Assembly (NCBI RefSeq): GCF_003075435.1
Contig: NZ_QCZJ01000003.1
Location: forward strand, 1-64,000
Direction: 5' to 3'
Length of the DNA stretch: 64,000 nt
Source of the DNA: Terrimonas sp.
Lineage (GTDB): Bacteria; Bacteroidota; Bacteroidia; Chitinophagales; Chitinophagaceae
Shown: piece after piece, positions 18,913-27,641 of the stretch
Position numbering within the stretch: position 1 is the stretch's first letter
Layout: each line of letters opens with the position of its first letter
Translations under genes and position numbers: made by a program
Notes under the pieces: generated by a model
Told to the model about the DNA's origin: nothing
Databases searched by the model: none
What the model saw: the letters and a program-made list of their open reading frames with translations, nothing else

Positions 18913-19476
18913 TTAAAGCCTGCTTCTTATACGGCTTAAAGTTTCCTGGCTTATACCGAGATAAGAAGATATATAACCTAATGGAACACGTTCAATAATA
19001 TGCGGCATATTGGTAAGCAATGCTTCATATCGTTCTGCGGCAGTTTTAAACTGCGCGTTTACATAACGTTCTTCTAAGCGGATATAATATTTTTCATACA
19101 CTATTCTTACCAACCGCTCTATTTCATGATACTGATTGTACAAGCCCGTAAGCTTTTCTTTAGAAATGCCATATAAAATACTCCCTTCTAATAATTGCAG
19201 GTTTTCAACTGCAGGCTCACCCGTTATAAAGCTGTGAAAGGAAGTAACAAAATCGTTTTCAAAACCAAACCAGTGAGTTATTTCTTTTCCTTCAAGATTA
19301 TAAAATCCGCGCAACGCCCCCTTCTGCAAAAAATATAAATGCCTGCAAACGCTGTCCTCCCTCACAAGGAAACTGCCTTTGGATAATGTTATTTCCTCAA
19401 AACAATTTTCCAGCGCCTGCTGCGCTTCTTCGTTTAATTTATAAAATCCGTGTAAATGGGTAAGCAGTTGTTGCAT
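18913..19476 (-). CDS. Crp/Fnr family transcriptional regulator
   Basis: 187 aa. The N-terminal cyclic-nucleotide-binding fold occupies about residues 10-115 (LSKGSFLVREDSVCRHLYFLQKGALRG), with no cysteine cluster for an Fe-S centre. The long dimer helix follows, and the helix-turn-helix is at the very end (YLGISQETLSRIRSRL). The arginine and serine usually contacting cAMP are not evident, so the ligand is unclear. This compact form is common in Bacteroidota. A perfect 24-bp hairpin lies 49 bp upstream of its start, between it and the dodecin gene. Confidence 0.88.
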   Translation of the reverse strand: MQQLLTHLHGFYKLNEEAQQALENCFEEITLSKGSFLVREDSVCRHLYFLQKGALRGFYNLEGKEITHWFGFENDFVTSFHSFITGEPAVENLQLLEGSILYGISKEKLTGLYNQYHEIERLVRIVYEKYYIRLEERYVNAQFKTAAERYEALLTNMPHIIERVPLGYISSYLGISQETLSRIRSRL

Positions 19477-19524
19477 ATTGCAAAATAATACTTAATCGTT
19501 TGATGCGTATTGAGTGGGACTAAA

Positions 19525-19575
19525 AACCTGTAATGTTTGCCGGGCTGCAACGCAGCCCGGCAAACATTACAGGTT
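19525..19575. repeat. Perfect 24-bp inverted repeat with a three-base loop
   Basis: Arms 19525-19548 and 19552-19575 are exactly complementary around AAC, with a GC-rich core (GCCGGGCTGC). There is no T-run on either side, so it is not a standard terminator. It sits between the Crp/Fnr gene (start 19476) and dodecin (stop 19725) on the minus strand. Confidence 0.9.
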
Positions 19576-19724
19576 CGATGCACAGGGACCCTATGAGGTT
19601 TATCACCATATAACAAGCTAATAAAAGCCAGGTTAAAGAAGCTTACACAGAAGCCAATAAAAAATTGCTCCTTATAGCGCCGAACTATGAGAAGAAGCAT
19701 TAATATGGATTTGGAGAAAGTTAC

Positions 19725-19925
19725 TTAATCAACCCTGAAAGAAATTTTACAGATACATCCGTAAGAAATAACCTTATCATCTTTTACATGTGCTTTAATA
19801 TCTTTCACATATACAGAATCAATATTTCTTATTGTTTTAGAGGCTTCAGCAACAGCTTGCCGTATAGCATCATCAATTCCTTTTTCTGAAGAAGCAATTA
19901 CTTCAATAACTTTTACAATAGGCAT
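19725..19925 (-). CDS. Dodecin family protein
   Basis: 66 aa from ATG 19925. The frame is open from ATG 19949, but the inner start gives the canonical dodecin N-terminus (MPIVKVIEVIASSEKG). The pattern SEKGIDDAIRQAVAEASKTIRNI, then strands VYVKDIKAHV and CKISFRV, matches the small beta-alpha-beta-beta fold that assembles into a hollow dodecamer binding flavins or CoA. It probably buffers flavin in the cytoplasm. Single gene with palindromic elements on both sides. The length is normal for the family. Confidence 0.88.
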   Translation of the reverse strand: MPIVKVIEVIASSEKGIDDAIRQAVAEASKTIRNIDSVYVKDIKAHVKDDKVISYGCICKISFRVD

Positions 19926-19991
19926 AACAATACGTTTTTCTGTTAACAAATAAATTATACTATGAAAGGTAGTTTTTTTTCAGGACTTTAT

Positions 19992-20212
19992 CTATTAGGG
20001 GGTATTTCAATTTTTCGTGTGTTGAACAATCATATGCAGATATCTCGTGCTTCGGCATGACAGGCGGCTGAATATATGCTGAACAATAGTACAAATGCTG
20101 AACGATTGTTCTACTGCTGAACTTATCTGCGCAGTTTGTCATGCCGAGGCACGAGGCATCTGCGGTAACAGTAGTATCTACATGCGAAAAATTGAAATAC
20201 ACCAACCTATTA
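19992..20212. repeat. Foldback (MITE-like) element with nested palindromes and a 19-bp triple repeat
   Basis: Outer arms 20002-20017 and 20185-20200 are perfectly complementary (16 bp). Core arms 20036-20062 and 20137-20163 match at 24 of 27 positions around TCGTGCNTCGGCATGACA. In the centre, TGCTGAAC occurs at 20077, 20096 and 20115, an exact 19-bp period. It fills the gap between dodecin and the CYTH gene and encodes nothing convincing. Confidence 0.8.
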
Positions 20213-20235
20213 CTTGTAGGCACCAACTTGTCATT

Positions 20236-20703
20236 TCACCAGCGCTTAAAAGGCAATACAGCAAGATTGGCATTGTAATATCTCGGATCATGAGTAACTT
20301 CTTCCGTTACCCAATCCGGTATATCAAATGGTTCGCCTTCTGATTGCAGTTCAATTTCCGCAACAATTAATCCTTCATTCTCTCCATGAAATACGTCTAT
20401 TTCCCAAAGCTTGCTTCTATAAGAGATATTATACCTGGTTTTTGAAATTTCATTATTGGAAAAATTATCCAGCAATTGTTTCGCATCGGTTAATGGAATA
20501 TTGTATTCAAATTCACTTCGTGTTGCACCGGTTGTTTTTCCTTTAATGGTTATAAAAGCGTTTTCATTACTCAGTCTTACACGAATGGTTTTATGAATAT
20601 CATTTAAAAGATAGCCCTGCCGGTAAAGTTTGCCCTGCGGTTTGGGAAGAGTATTCCACTTATTATGATTTATTAAAAATTTGCGTTCTATTTCGAGTGG
20701 CAT
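20236..20703 (-). CDS. CYTH domain protein (tripolyphosphatase / class IV adenylate cyclase fold)
   Basis: 155 aa. The family signature EIERKF is at residues 4-9, followed by paired basic/acidic strands of the tunnel fold: RVRLSNENAFITIKGKTTG, EFEYNIPLTDA, and EIELQSEGEPFDIPDW with the metal-binding glutamates. Bacterial short CYTH proteins hydrolyse tripolyphosphate or nucleoside triphosphates; cyclase activity is less common. It is a lone gene, so no partner indicates its substrate. The ATG at 20703 gives the expected N-terminus. Confidence 0.92.
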   Translation of the reverse strand: MPLEIERKFLINHNKWNTLPKPQGKLYRQGYLLNDIHKTIRVRLSNENAFITIKGKTTGATRSEFEYNIPLTDAKQLLDNFSNNEISKTRYNISYRSKLWEIDVFHGENEGLIVAEIELQSEGEPFDIPDWVTEEVTHDPRYYNANLAVLPFKRW

Positions 20704-20804
20704 AAAGATCAGTTTCGTGTATTGAAATTATGCCATCGCATCTGTAAACAAAATATAAAATACTTTTTTTGGAAGGAGTGTAAATTTATTCCGCTATAAC
20801 TTTC

Positions 20805-23156
20805 CTAAAACTCCAGTTGATACCCTATTACAGGAACCAGCCCGGCTAATTTTTTATATACCCATTGATTGGTTGTTAGATCATACCTGTAGCTTAACCC
20901 ATCTGTATTTTTTATGCCGAGAACATTTTGTATATCAAGTGTAAGCATCCATGCGGTTTTTGTCCTGTCTTTTCGCAGCGCAAATCTTACATCTGTTCTG
21001 AAGTATGCAGGAATTCTTGTTGAGAATGGAGCAGATTCATTCAATACCGGCTTTCTTGAATCTGTTGTATTGTTTACCGCTAATGGAGTAATGGGCATTC
21101 CGCCGTTATATAACATTTTTCCACCTGCAGTAAAAGTTTGCTCTTTTCGCCATTTCCATTCCCTGCCTGCTGTAAAATGTCCTGCGGTACGATTGTTATA
21201 TTGCGTATTATAACTCCTGCCGTTTAAAGGCTGAAACGTGGAGTTGAATATGGAAAAACCACCGAGCAGGAAAAATCCCCTGGAGAAAAATCTTTCAACA
21301 GTTATATCAACGCCAATATTTTTACCATTACCCTTGCTCACCAAAGCCTCGTTTGCATAACCTTCTATCATATTCAATAGCCAGAAAGTACGGTTAACAT
21401 CATTCACTACCGGCACCCTTGATAATTGCTGCAGGTATGCTTCCAAATGAAAACGCCAGTTCTTTTTAAGTAATGCATCATAGGCTGCAATAAAATGTGT
21501 GGAACGTATAATGTCGAGATCGAGATTTGGAAAACTGTTTGCAGCATTTTTGTAAAAGTATGATCCTAAAGGCAGGGTTTTTCCATACAGGCCTGTTGCA
21601 AAGCTTATACTATGACTGGCATTGAGCTTATACTGTATGCTCATGCGTGGTTCAACAGAATTTGTTTTATTAAGTGAAAGATACAAATAATGAATGCCTG
21701 CATTAACAGTAAGCTTGCTGAGCGGCTTCCAGCTTAATTGAGTATATGGTTGCCATTGCCAGGTATTACCTTCTCCATCAATAATATTTTTGCGATAAAC
21801 AGCATCATCAAAATCGTATATACCCTGGGTAAATCCATAGCCTATTCTGCTTATGAATGCGCCGGTTTTCCAGGTAAGCCGGCTGCCGAGTTTTGTATTA
21901 TAATAAATGGCGAATGAAAACCGGTTATTATCATACAACTCATCATTTATAGTATATGGTTGTTTTGATGTATTCAGCGTGTCATCCCTGTAAATTATTT
22001 TTTGTGCCATTATAGCAACAGAAGTTTTCAGCAGTCCGCTTTTTCCTACCTGCAAACTGTGCCCGATTCCTGCTGCCCCCATATTGGTTTTAAAATCATA
22101 CACGGCATAGTCATCATATTCATTCCAGTCTGATTGAGGCTCTACGGCAGAATAATCTTCTTTACTCACTCCTCCAATACCCCAGATATTAAATACAGAA
22201 CGATTGTTTTTTGATGGAAAATTCAGGTTGAAAGACAGATCCTGGAAGGTATTACGCTCACGTTCATCTGTAAGATGAAACCCGAGTGAACTTAAAATAC
22301 CCAGTGTTGAATAGCGGTAATTAACAAGAAAGGAACTCCTGTTTTTTTCTAGCGGGCCTTCCGCTGAAAAATCCAGCCCGATAAGACTGGCTTTAAAAGT
22401 GTATTTGTTGTTTTCCGGATTGCCTTTCCTGAAACGCATGTCAAACACGCCTGATAATGCATCTCCATATTCTGCGGGGAAACCACCTGTAGAAAAATCT
22501 GAATTATCGAGCATGCTGCTGCTGAATATAGTTATACCGCCACCACTGGAGCCCTTTCGTGCAAAATGATTGGGGTTGGGTATATCAACGCCTTCAAGCC
22601 TCCAGAGCATGGTTGCCGGAGAATTTCCCCTGATCACAATATCATTCCTTGAATCACGCATTGGCTGCACACCCGGAAAACTCATTGCCATTCTTCCCGG
22701 GTCGTTTACGCTGGCAGCATAGCGTTGCGTTTCTTCGGGAGTAAACGACCTTGTACTGACAACAGATAATTTGTTGACCGGCTGTTTGGGGTTTTTGGAT
22801 GTTTGTATGATAATTTCCTTTTGCTGTGTGAACTGCTGTTCAAGCTCGAGCACCAGGTTCGTTTCCCCAGCGCTGCTTACAACAAAATTGTCGGTGGCAA
22901 AATCCGCGTATCCACTATGGGTACATTGCACAATTCTTCGGCCCACAGGTATTTTTGTCAAGATAAAAATGCCTGCTTCATTGGTAACCACACTCCGGTG
23001 CAAACTATCTTCCGAAATAAAAACAGTGGCTCCGGTAAGCGGACGACGGGAATCTTTGTCAATAACAGTTCCTTTTATGGTTTGAGTAATGGGTTGGGTA
23101 AGCGAGGTGAGATAACTGATACTGACAACGCAAAACAAACAGAGTTTTTTATGCAT
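20805..23156 (-). CDS. TonB-dependent outer-membrane receptor
   Basis: 783 aa. Signal peptide about 1-20 (ending LTQP). A carboxypeptidase-like regulatory domain follows (about 24-115, GTVIDKDSRRPLTGATVFI). The plug is next (about 140-250; PGRMAMSFPGVQPMRDSRNDIVIRG), then a beta-barrel ending in the aromatic residue F (VIGYQLEF). The plug's SSMLDNSDFSTGGFPAEYGDALSG motif is typical. It is not SusC-length and there is no SusD beside it, so it is more likely a receptor for an iron chelate, vitamin or peptide than a glycan. Ligand unknown. Confidence 0.93.
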   Translation of the reverse strand: MHKKLCLFCVVSISYLTSLTQPITQTIKGTVIDKDSRRPLTGATVFISEDSLHRSVVTNEAGIFILTKIPVGRRIVQCTHSGYADFATDNFVVSSAGETNLVLELEQQFTQQKEIIIQTSKNPKQPVNKLSVVSTRSFTPEETQRYAASVNDPGRMAMSFPGVQPMRDSRNDIVIRGNSPATMLWRLEGVDIPNPNHFARKGSSGGGITIFSSSMLDNSDFSTGGFPAEYGDALSGVFDMRFRKGNPENNKYTFKASLIGLDFSAEGPLEKNRSSFLVNYRYSTLGILSSLGFHLTDERERNTFQDLSFNLNFPSKNNRSVFNIWGIGGVSKEDYSAVEPQSDWNEYDDYAVYDFKTNMGAAGIGHSLQVGKSGLLKTSVAIMAQKIIYRDDTLNTSKQPYTINDELYDNNRFSFAIYYNTKLGSRLTWKTGAFISRIGYGFTQGIYDFDDAVYRKNIIDGEGNTWQWQPYTQLSWKPLSKLTVNAGIHYLYLSLNKTNSVEPRMSIQYKLNASHSISFATGLYGKTLPLGSYFYKNAANSFPNLDLDIIRSTHFIAAYDALLKKNWRFHLEAYLQQLSRVPVVNDVNRTFWLLNMIEGYANEALVSKGNGKNIGVDITVERFFSRGFFLLGGFSIFNSTFQPLNGRSYNTQYNNRTAGHFTAGREWKWRKEQTFTAGGKMLYNGGMPITPLAVNNTTDSRKPVLNESAPFSTRIPAYFRTDVRFALRKDRTKTAWMLTLDIQNVLGIKNTDGLSYRYDLTTNQWVYKKLAGLVPVIGYQLEF

Positions 23157-23475
23157 AAGTCAGGGTTTTCATTAATATACAAATAAATTTTTTCCTTTAA
23201 AAGCATAATGTGTAAAAAATTGTTTTAAATGAGTAATCTGCTGAAAAATGAATGCAGATGTTATTTTGATTGAACCTTTTAAGTCTGCCGCCCATGTGCT
23301 GCGCGGAGCGATACAGATGAACGGAGCGTCGCCACTATCGCTTCACCAGGGCGATACAGCCGGCCTCAATAAAATTTTTTACTCATGATTCGTTTAACCG
23401 GAGCCGGTAGTTTTTATTTACGCATTGATAAATACTAAGTACATTTATTATGCAATTATCACAAACCTTTACAGC
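23157..23475. other. 319-bp divergent gap with a GC-rich island
   Basis: Between the TonB receptor and the repeat protein. A GC-rich patch (23283-23365) contains GCGATACAG twice (23308, 23351), GGAGCG twice (23305, 23323) and the inverted pair AGCGATA/TATCGCT (23307-23313, 23336-23342). A TACATTTA close to the -7 box lies about 30 bp before ATG 23476. No gene seen. Confidence 0.5.
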
Positions 23476-25653
23476 ATGAAATCTTTCCTATTCATAACGT
23501 TTGGGCTGTTTTTGTTACAGCTTTCGTTTTTGCCGGGCAATGCACAGGATACATGGCCAAAGGATGTCACATCTTCTGACGGAACAGTGATTTCCATATT
23601 TGAGCCTCAGCCCGAAAAATATACCGGTAATGATGTTACAGCCAGGGCGGCAGTATCTATACGTAAAACAGCAGGCGATGAGCCCACGTTTGGTGTAATG
23701 TGGTTTGACGCGAACCTGGCGCCGGAGGGGAATAATACCGCCACGGTGAAAACGATTACAGTTACCAAATCAAAATTTGCTGATGGGGATGAAGCCAGTA
23801 AAGCAACATTGAAAAAGATAGTGGAAAGTGGTGTGCCGCCAATGAATATCCGCATAGGCCTGAAGCGGCTGAATGATATGCTGCAACAGGAGAAGGCCGA
23901 TACGGAATCCGGCATAAAAACTGATCCTCCGGTGGTATACTACAGGAGCAGGCCTACCACGTTGATTGTGCTTGACGGAGAACCCGTAGAGCAGCAGGAC
24001 GATGACCTTAAAATGGTAAGGGTTGTTAATTCCCCTTACCTTATTATTAAAAATCCTGACGATAAAAAGTACTACCTGTATGGTGGCAACTTCTGGTACA
24101 GCTCAACACAGGTAAAAAGCGGCTGGACAAATGTGAAAACGCTGCCATCAAAAATAAAAACCATTGATACTGCCCTTAAAGAACAGGAGAAAAAAGAGGA
24201 AAGCGAAGACAAAGAAACGGAAGTGAAATTTACTGAGCCAACAGATATATTAGTGAGCACTGTGCCTGCGGAAATTGTGCAAACAGAGGGCGAGCCAACC
24301 TATAAAGCAGTAGAAGGTTCTACCTTGTTATATGTTGATAATTCGCTTGATGAAATTTTTAAGGATGTTGAATCGCAAAAGAATTTTATCCTGCTTTCAG
24401 GACGATGGTATGCGAGTACCAATATACAGGGCCCATGGGAGTATGTGCCTTCTGATAAGCTGCCTGCAGCTTTTGCTTCTATTCCTAATGGGTCAGAAAA
24501 AGATGGCGTGCTGGCAAGTGTGGCAGGAACAGCAGCAGCGGAAGATGCTATCATTGATGCAAATATTCCGCAAACGGCAAAGGTTGAACGCAGCTCAGCA
24601 AAGTGCACCGTAACCTATGATGGCGCTCCTAAATTTGTGCAGATAGAAAATACCAATCTCCTGCTTGCTGAAAACAGCAATATTACTGTGATGCAGGCGC
24701 CGAACAACCAGTATTACGCGTTAGAGAATGGTATATGGTTCAAGAGTAATAATCCTGATGGGCCGTGGGAGGTTGCAAATGAAAGACCTTCTGATGTTGA
24801 AAAAATACCTGCCAGCAGCAGCGCGTATAATGCAAAATATGTGCATGTATATCACACAACGCCGCAATACGTATATGTTGGCTATACACCGGGATACCTC
24901 GGCAGCTATCGCTACTATAACACTATGGTATGGGGCACCGGCTGGCATTACCATCCCTGGTACGGGCATTGGTATTACCCGCGTCCTTTTACCTGGGGCT
25001 TTGGTATGATGTATAACCCATGGAGCGGATGGAGTATAAGCTGGGGGTTGAGCTTTAATTACGGATGGTTTCATTATCACAATTATTATGGACCCGGAGG
25101 ATGGGGATGGTTTGGACCGCCCATGTTCCGTCCGCCATATCGCCCCTGGGGATGGAATGGGGGATATTATGGTAACCGCCCTTCGGGAAGGCCTCCTCAT
25201 TACCCGAATGTAACTACCAACCGCCCTCCCAACTGGAATACAAGGCCTGTTGCACGCCCGGCCCGGCCCATTGCAAGGAATAATGTGTACAATAACAGAC
25301 CGGCAGTTATTACAAGAGATCGTGTTACCCGCCCGGTTGCAAGACCTTCCGGACCCGCCACACGCCCTGGCAATAACCAGGGAACAAGACCTGCAACAAG
25401 ACCGGGCACTACAACACCAACAAGACCTGCAACAAGACCGGGTACAACCACTCCCTCAAGGCCAACGAGCCCGAGACCGGCTAACCCGAAACCATCTACC
25501 AGACCTGCAACAAAACCATCTACACCGCAAACGCGGCCTGCAACAAGACCTGCACAGACAACCAAGCCAGCTACAAAACCGGCAGTACAACCCCGCCCTG
25601 CACAACCGGCAAAAAAACCGGCAACAAGGCCTGCTGAAAGACGGAATGGTTAG
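23476..25653 (+). CDS. Secreted repeat protein with W/Y/G-rich and R/P/T-rich tail
   Basis: Start chosen at ATG 23476, which opens a signal peptide ending in GNAQ; it gives 725 aa. Three copies of a domain recur: a YYLYGGNFWYSS, NFILLSGRWYAS or YYALENGIWFKS strand followed by GPW..V and LP or SD...KIP. This pattern resembles proteins labelled carbohydrate-binding family V/XII. From about residue 450 comes a tryptophan/tyrosine/histidine/glycine-rich stretch, then about 170 residues of RPATRPGTTTPT-like basic repeats to the end. Probably surface-exposed or peptidoglycan-associated. Function unknown. A bidirectional terminator follows. Confidence 0.8.
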   Translation: MKSFLFITFGLFLLQLSFLPGNAQDTWPKDVTSSDGTVISIFEPQPEKYTGNDVTARAAVSIRKTAGDEPTFGVMWFDANLAPEGNNTATVKTITVTKSKFADGDEASKATLKKIVESGVPPMNIRIGLKRLNDMLQQEKADTESGIKTDPPVVYYRSRPTTLIVLDGEPVEQQDDDLKMVRVVNSPYLIIKNPDDKKYYLYGGNFWYSSTQVKSGWTNVKTLPSKIKTIDTALKEQEKKEESEDKETEVKFTEPTDILVSTVPAEIVQTEGEPTYKAVEGSTLLYVDNSLDEIFKDVESQKNFILLSGRWYASTNIQGPWEYVPSDKLPAAFASIPNGSEKDGVLASVAGTAAAEDAIIDANIPQTAKVERSSAKCTVTYDGAPKFVQIENTNLLLAENSNITVMQAPNNQYYALENGIWFKSNNPDGPWEVANERPSDVEKIPASSSAYNAKYVHVYHTTPQYVYVGYTPGYLGSYRYYNTMVWGTGWHYHPWYGHWYYPRPFTWGFGMMYNPWSGWSISWGLSFNYGWFHYHNYYGPGGWGWFGPPMFRPPYRPWGWNGGYYGNRPSGRPPHYPNVTTNRPPNWNTRPVARPARPIARNNVYNNRPAVITRDRVTRPVARPSGPATRPGNNQGTRPATRPGTTTPTRPATRPGTTTPSRPTSPRPANPKPSTRPATKPSTPQTRPATRPAQTTKPATKPAVQPRPAQPAKKPATRPAERRNG

Positions 25654-25680
25654 GGATAATGTAGTTTTTATAAATAATTA

Positions 25681-25709
25681 AAAAGCGTTGACATTGTCAA
25701 CGCTTTTTT
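25681..25709. terminator. Bidirectional terminator between convergent genes
   Basis: An 11-bp perfect stem (25681-25691 with 25697-25707) has T-runs on both strands. It serves the repeat protein (stop 25653, plus) and the peroxidase (stop 25718, minus). Confidence 0.85.
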
Positions 25710-25717
25710 AATGAGTG

Positions 25718-26653
25718 CTATCCCGTGAGTGATCTCAAAAAATTTTCTAAATCAGTTTTATCCTGCTCCGATAAATCCAAAGGCTTGTTGAGTAAAACAT
25801 CGCGGTTGATGGAGTTAGGCACAAACCTGTCAGGCTCATTATAATAATCAATTACTTCCCGCAGGGTCTTAAACATGCCGTTATGCATATAAGGTGCGGT
25901 TAAAGCAATATTGCGCAATGGACCGATCTTAAATTTACCCAGCTCATCCGGGTTTTTAGTGATGGCAGCGCGGCCACTATCATTCAGTTCTTTACCGTTA
26001 AATAAACCGATATTCCTGAATTCGGTGTTACTGAAATCCGGGCCGAAATGACAACGCACGCAATTGGCAGAACCATTAAACAACGTGAATCCTCTTTTTA
26101 CTGATTCGCTTACAGCCTTTTCATCCTCCCTGGTTTTCCAGTCGTCAAAAGGTGAATTGTTTGTTTCCATTGAGCTTTGAAATGCTGCCAGCGCTTTTCC
26201 GAGGTTTTTTGCTGAAGGTTTTTCTTTGTATACGTTTTGAAATGCTACCCTGTAAAATGCGCTTTGCTGCAAACGATATATGGCGCTGTCAACAGGCAGG
26301 TTCATTTCATCGGGATTGGCAATAGGTATCAAAGCCTGCTCTTCCAGTGTTTTTGCCCTTCCATCCCAAAAAAAGAAAGCGGCATTGTTCAGGTTCATGG
26401 CAGATGGTGTATTACGGGTTCCTTTCCTGTTAAACACGCCAAGGCTTACGGCGCTGGTATCGGCAAAAGCAAATTCCGGTTTGTGGCAACTGGCACAACT
26501 GATCTTTTGGGTGGAGGATAAAATGGTGTCGAAAAACAGTTGTTTGCCCAATGCAATTGCATTATCGGGCATAGTATTGCCACTTTTGCAAAACAGGTGA
26601 GGTGCTGCAGCAAAAAAGCCTGAAATAATTATTATAAAAAAATACTTTCTCAT
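25718..26653 (-). CDS. Diheme cytochrome-c peroxidase (CcpA type)
   Basis: 311 aa, exported (signal peptide about 1-22). Two heme-c motifs are present, CASCH at 53-57 and CVRCH at 198-202. The axial methionine expected for the high-potential heme is present in PYMHNGMFKT (M260), as in bacterial peroxidases that reduce hydrogen peroxide. The WDGRA motif near residue 96 is also typical. It lies alone, downstream of a convergent gene. A second family member at 42019 lacks this methionine and is discussed there. Confidence 0.92.
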   Translation of the reverse strand: MRKYFFIIIISGFFAAAPHLFCKSGNTMPDNAIALGKQLFFDTILSSTQKISCASCHKPEFAFADTSAVSLGVFNRKGTRNTPSAMNLNNAAFFFWDGRAKTLEEQALIPIANPDEMNLPVDSAIYRLQQSAFYRVAFQNVYKEKPSAKNLGKALAAFQSSMETNNSPFDDWKTREDEKAVSESVKRGFTLFNGSANCVRCHFGPDFSNTEFRNIGLFNGKELNDSGRAAITKNPDELGKFKIGPLRNIALTAPYMHNGMFKTLREVIDYYNEPDRFVPNSINRDVLLNKPLDLSEQDKTDLENFLRSLTG

Positions 26654-26781
26654 GTGTTGATTTTATATTTTACTTTTTGCCACATGGAATTTTGCATACA
26701 TGGTAATTAAAAACATTCAGGAGTTAAGGAACATCAGGTTTCCTTCTTATGATCTTCACTTTTTAATGGTTTAAATATTCA

Positions 26782-27153
26782 TTAAGGATTGATCCGGTGC
26801 AGCACAGCGTTGTTTATATCGTAAACACGCGGTTTACAGCTATCTTCTATCGCAATAAACCGGATGCTGTCACCCTGCAGGAAATCTACTTTGTAAATGC
26901 CATAATATTCGCCTTCGTCATTACAAATAGGATCAAATGTTTTCAACGTATCATTACTGAAAACAGATTTTCCACTGCTGAATAGTTTACCGTCTATAAT
27001 GTAATCGTGTGTGCCGTCTTTATGAAAGCGGACTTCGGCCAGCGGTCCGCTTTTAAATTTTACAGACCACTTACCAAATACATTATGTTCTGTTTTTTGT
27101 GCGCCACAGGCAACAAAAACAACGGTAACAATAAGGACAATTATATTTTTCAT
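26782..27153 (-). CDS. Small lipoprotein, paralogue of the next gene
   Basis: 123 aa. The lipobox VACG puts the lipidated cysteine at residue 16. The mature part has a lipocalin-like strand pattern (GKWSVKF, AEVRFHKDGTHDYIIDGK). Shared with the gene at 27179 are a CN pair (PICNDEGEYYGIYKV), GDSIRF and a DSCKPR near the end, showing tandem duplication. The two remaining cysteines (in ICN and SCK) could form a disulfide. The gene ends 128 bp before the peroxidase start, across a repeat-like stretch. Role unknown; probably outer-membrane or periplasm-facing lipoproteins. Confidence 0.78.
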   Translation of the reverse strand: MKNIIVLIVTVVFVACGAQKTEHNVFGKWSVKFKSGPLAEVRFHKDGTHDYIIDGKLFSSGKSVFSNDTLKTFDPICNDEGEYYGIYKVDFLQGDSIRFIAIEDSCKPRVYDINNAVLHRINP

Positions 27154-27178
27154 GCGTAAACTGATTTTAAGTAAGGCG

Positions 27179-27565
27179 TTATTTTCCTGCTATCCTTTTT
27201 ACTGCCAGCCCGGATGAACCTTCTACTCTTTGCCTGCAGGTATCTGTTAGTACGTCAAACCTGAGCGAATCGCCATAATAAGTAAGCTTATACAAACCTT
27301 CGTAAGCCATATTGCAAAGTCCATCTGTGATATATAAAGAATCTCCTGCAGTCCTGTACGTTCCGCTTACAAAGTTTTTCCCATCCATAAATCCATCGTA
27401 GCTGCCATTTGCCCTGAACCGGGCGAGAAAAACATAGGGCTTGCTTTCATAGCTTAAATGCGCATCCCATTCTCCCACGAGGCTGTGAACGGTTTTTTTT
27501 GAGGTGGTACTGCCGCAGGAATAAAAGGCTAACACCGCAGTGATGGTTACCAGTAAGTTTTTCAT
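27179..27565 (-). CDS. Small lipoprotein, first of a tandem pair
   Basis: 128 aa with lipobox FYSCGS (cysteine 17). Clearly homologous to the gene 25 bp downstream: VGEWDAHLS, FRANGSYDGFMDGKNF, LCNMAYEGLYKLTYYGDSLRF and DTCRQR align with the same positions there. Both are preceded by a possible single promoter: TAGTTTTG (minus strand, 27588-27595) gives a leader of about 16 bases. The large hybrid regulator ends upstream behind a terminator, so the pair is a separate unit. Ligand and role unknown. Confidence 0.78.
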   Translation of the reverse strand: MKNLLVTITAVLAFYSCGSTTSKKTVHSLVGEWDAHLSYESKPYVFLARFRANGSYDGFMDGKNFVSGTYRTAGDSLYITDGLCNMAYEGLYKLTYYGDSLRFDVLTDTCRQRVEGSSGLAVKRIAGK

Positions 27566-27587
27566 GTCAATATATTTTATTCAGTTT

Positions 27588-27595
27588 CAAAACTA
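27588..27595 (-). promoter_or_regulatory. Candidate -7 box of the lipoprotein pair
   Basis: Minus-strand TAGTTTTG matches the Bacteroidota -7 consensus TAnnTTTG exactly and lies 23 bases before ATG 27565. A clear -33 TTTG at the right spacing was not found. Confidence 0.45.
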
Positions 27596-27610
27596 TCATT
27601 CCAAATAAAA

Positions 27611-27641
27611 AAAGGCATTTGCTGTTGTTGCAAATGCCTTT
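27611..27641 (-). terminator. Terminator downstream of the hybrid regulator gene
   Basis: A perfect 12-bp stem (27611-27622 with 27630-27641) with a seven-base loop; on the minus strand it is followed by a T-run (27607-27613 region). It separates the regulator from the lipoprotein pair. Confidence 0.8.

Noticed and set aside
19434-19700. 88-codon minus-strand frame across the perfect hairpin
   Set aside because: Runs through both arms of the palindrome and overlaps the Crp/Fnr start; not a credible gene.
19960-20343. Frames on both strands over the foldback element
   Set aside because: They exist only because of the palindromic sequence; no domain or start signal.
24300-25565. Long minus- and plus-frame shadows in the repeat protein
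   Set aside because: The repetitive proline/arginine/threonine codons create open frames on other strands; the plus frame with signal peptide is the real one.
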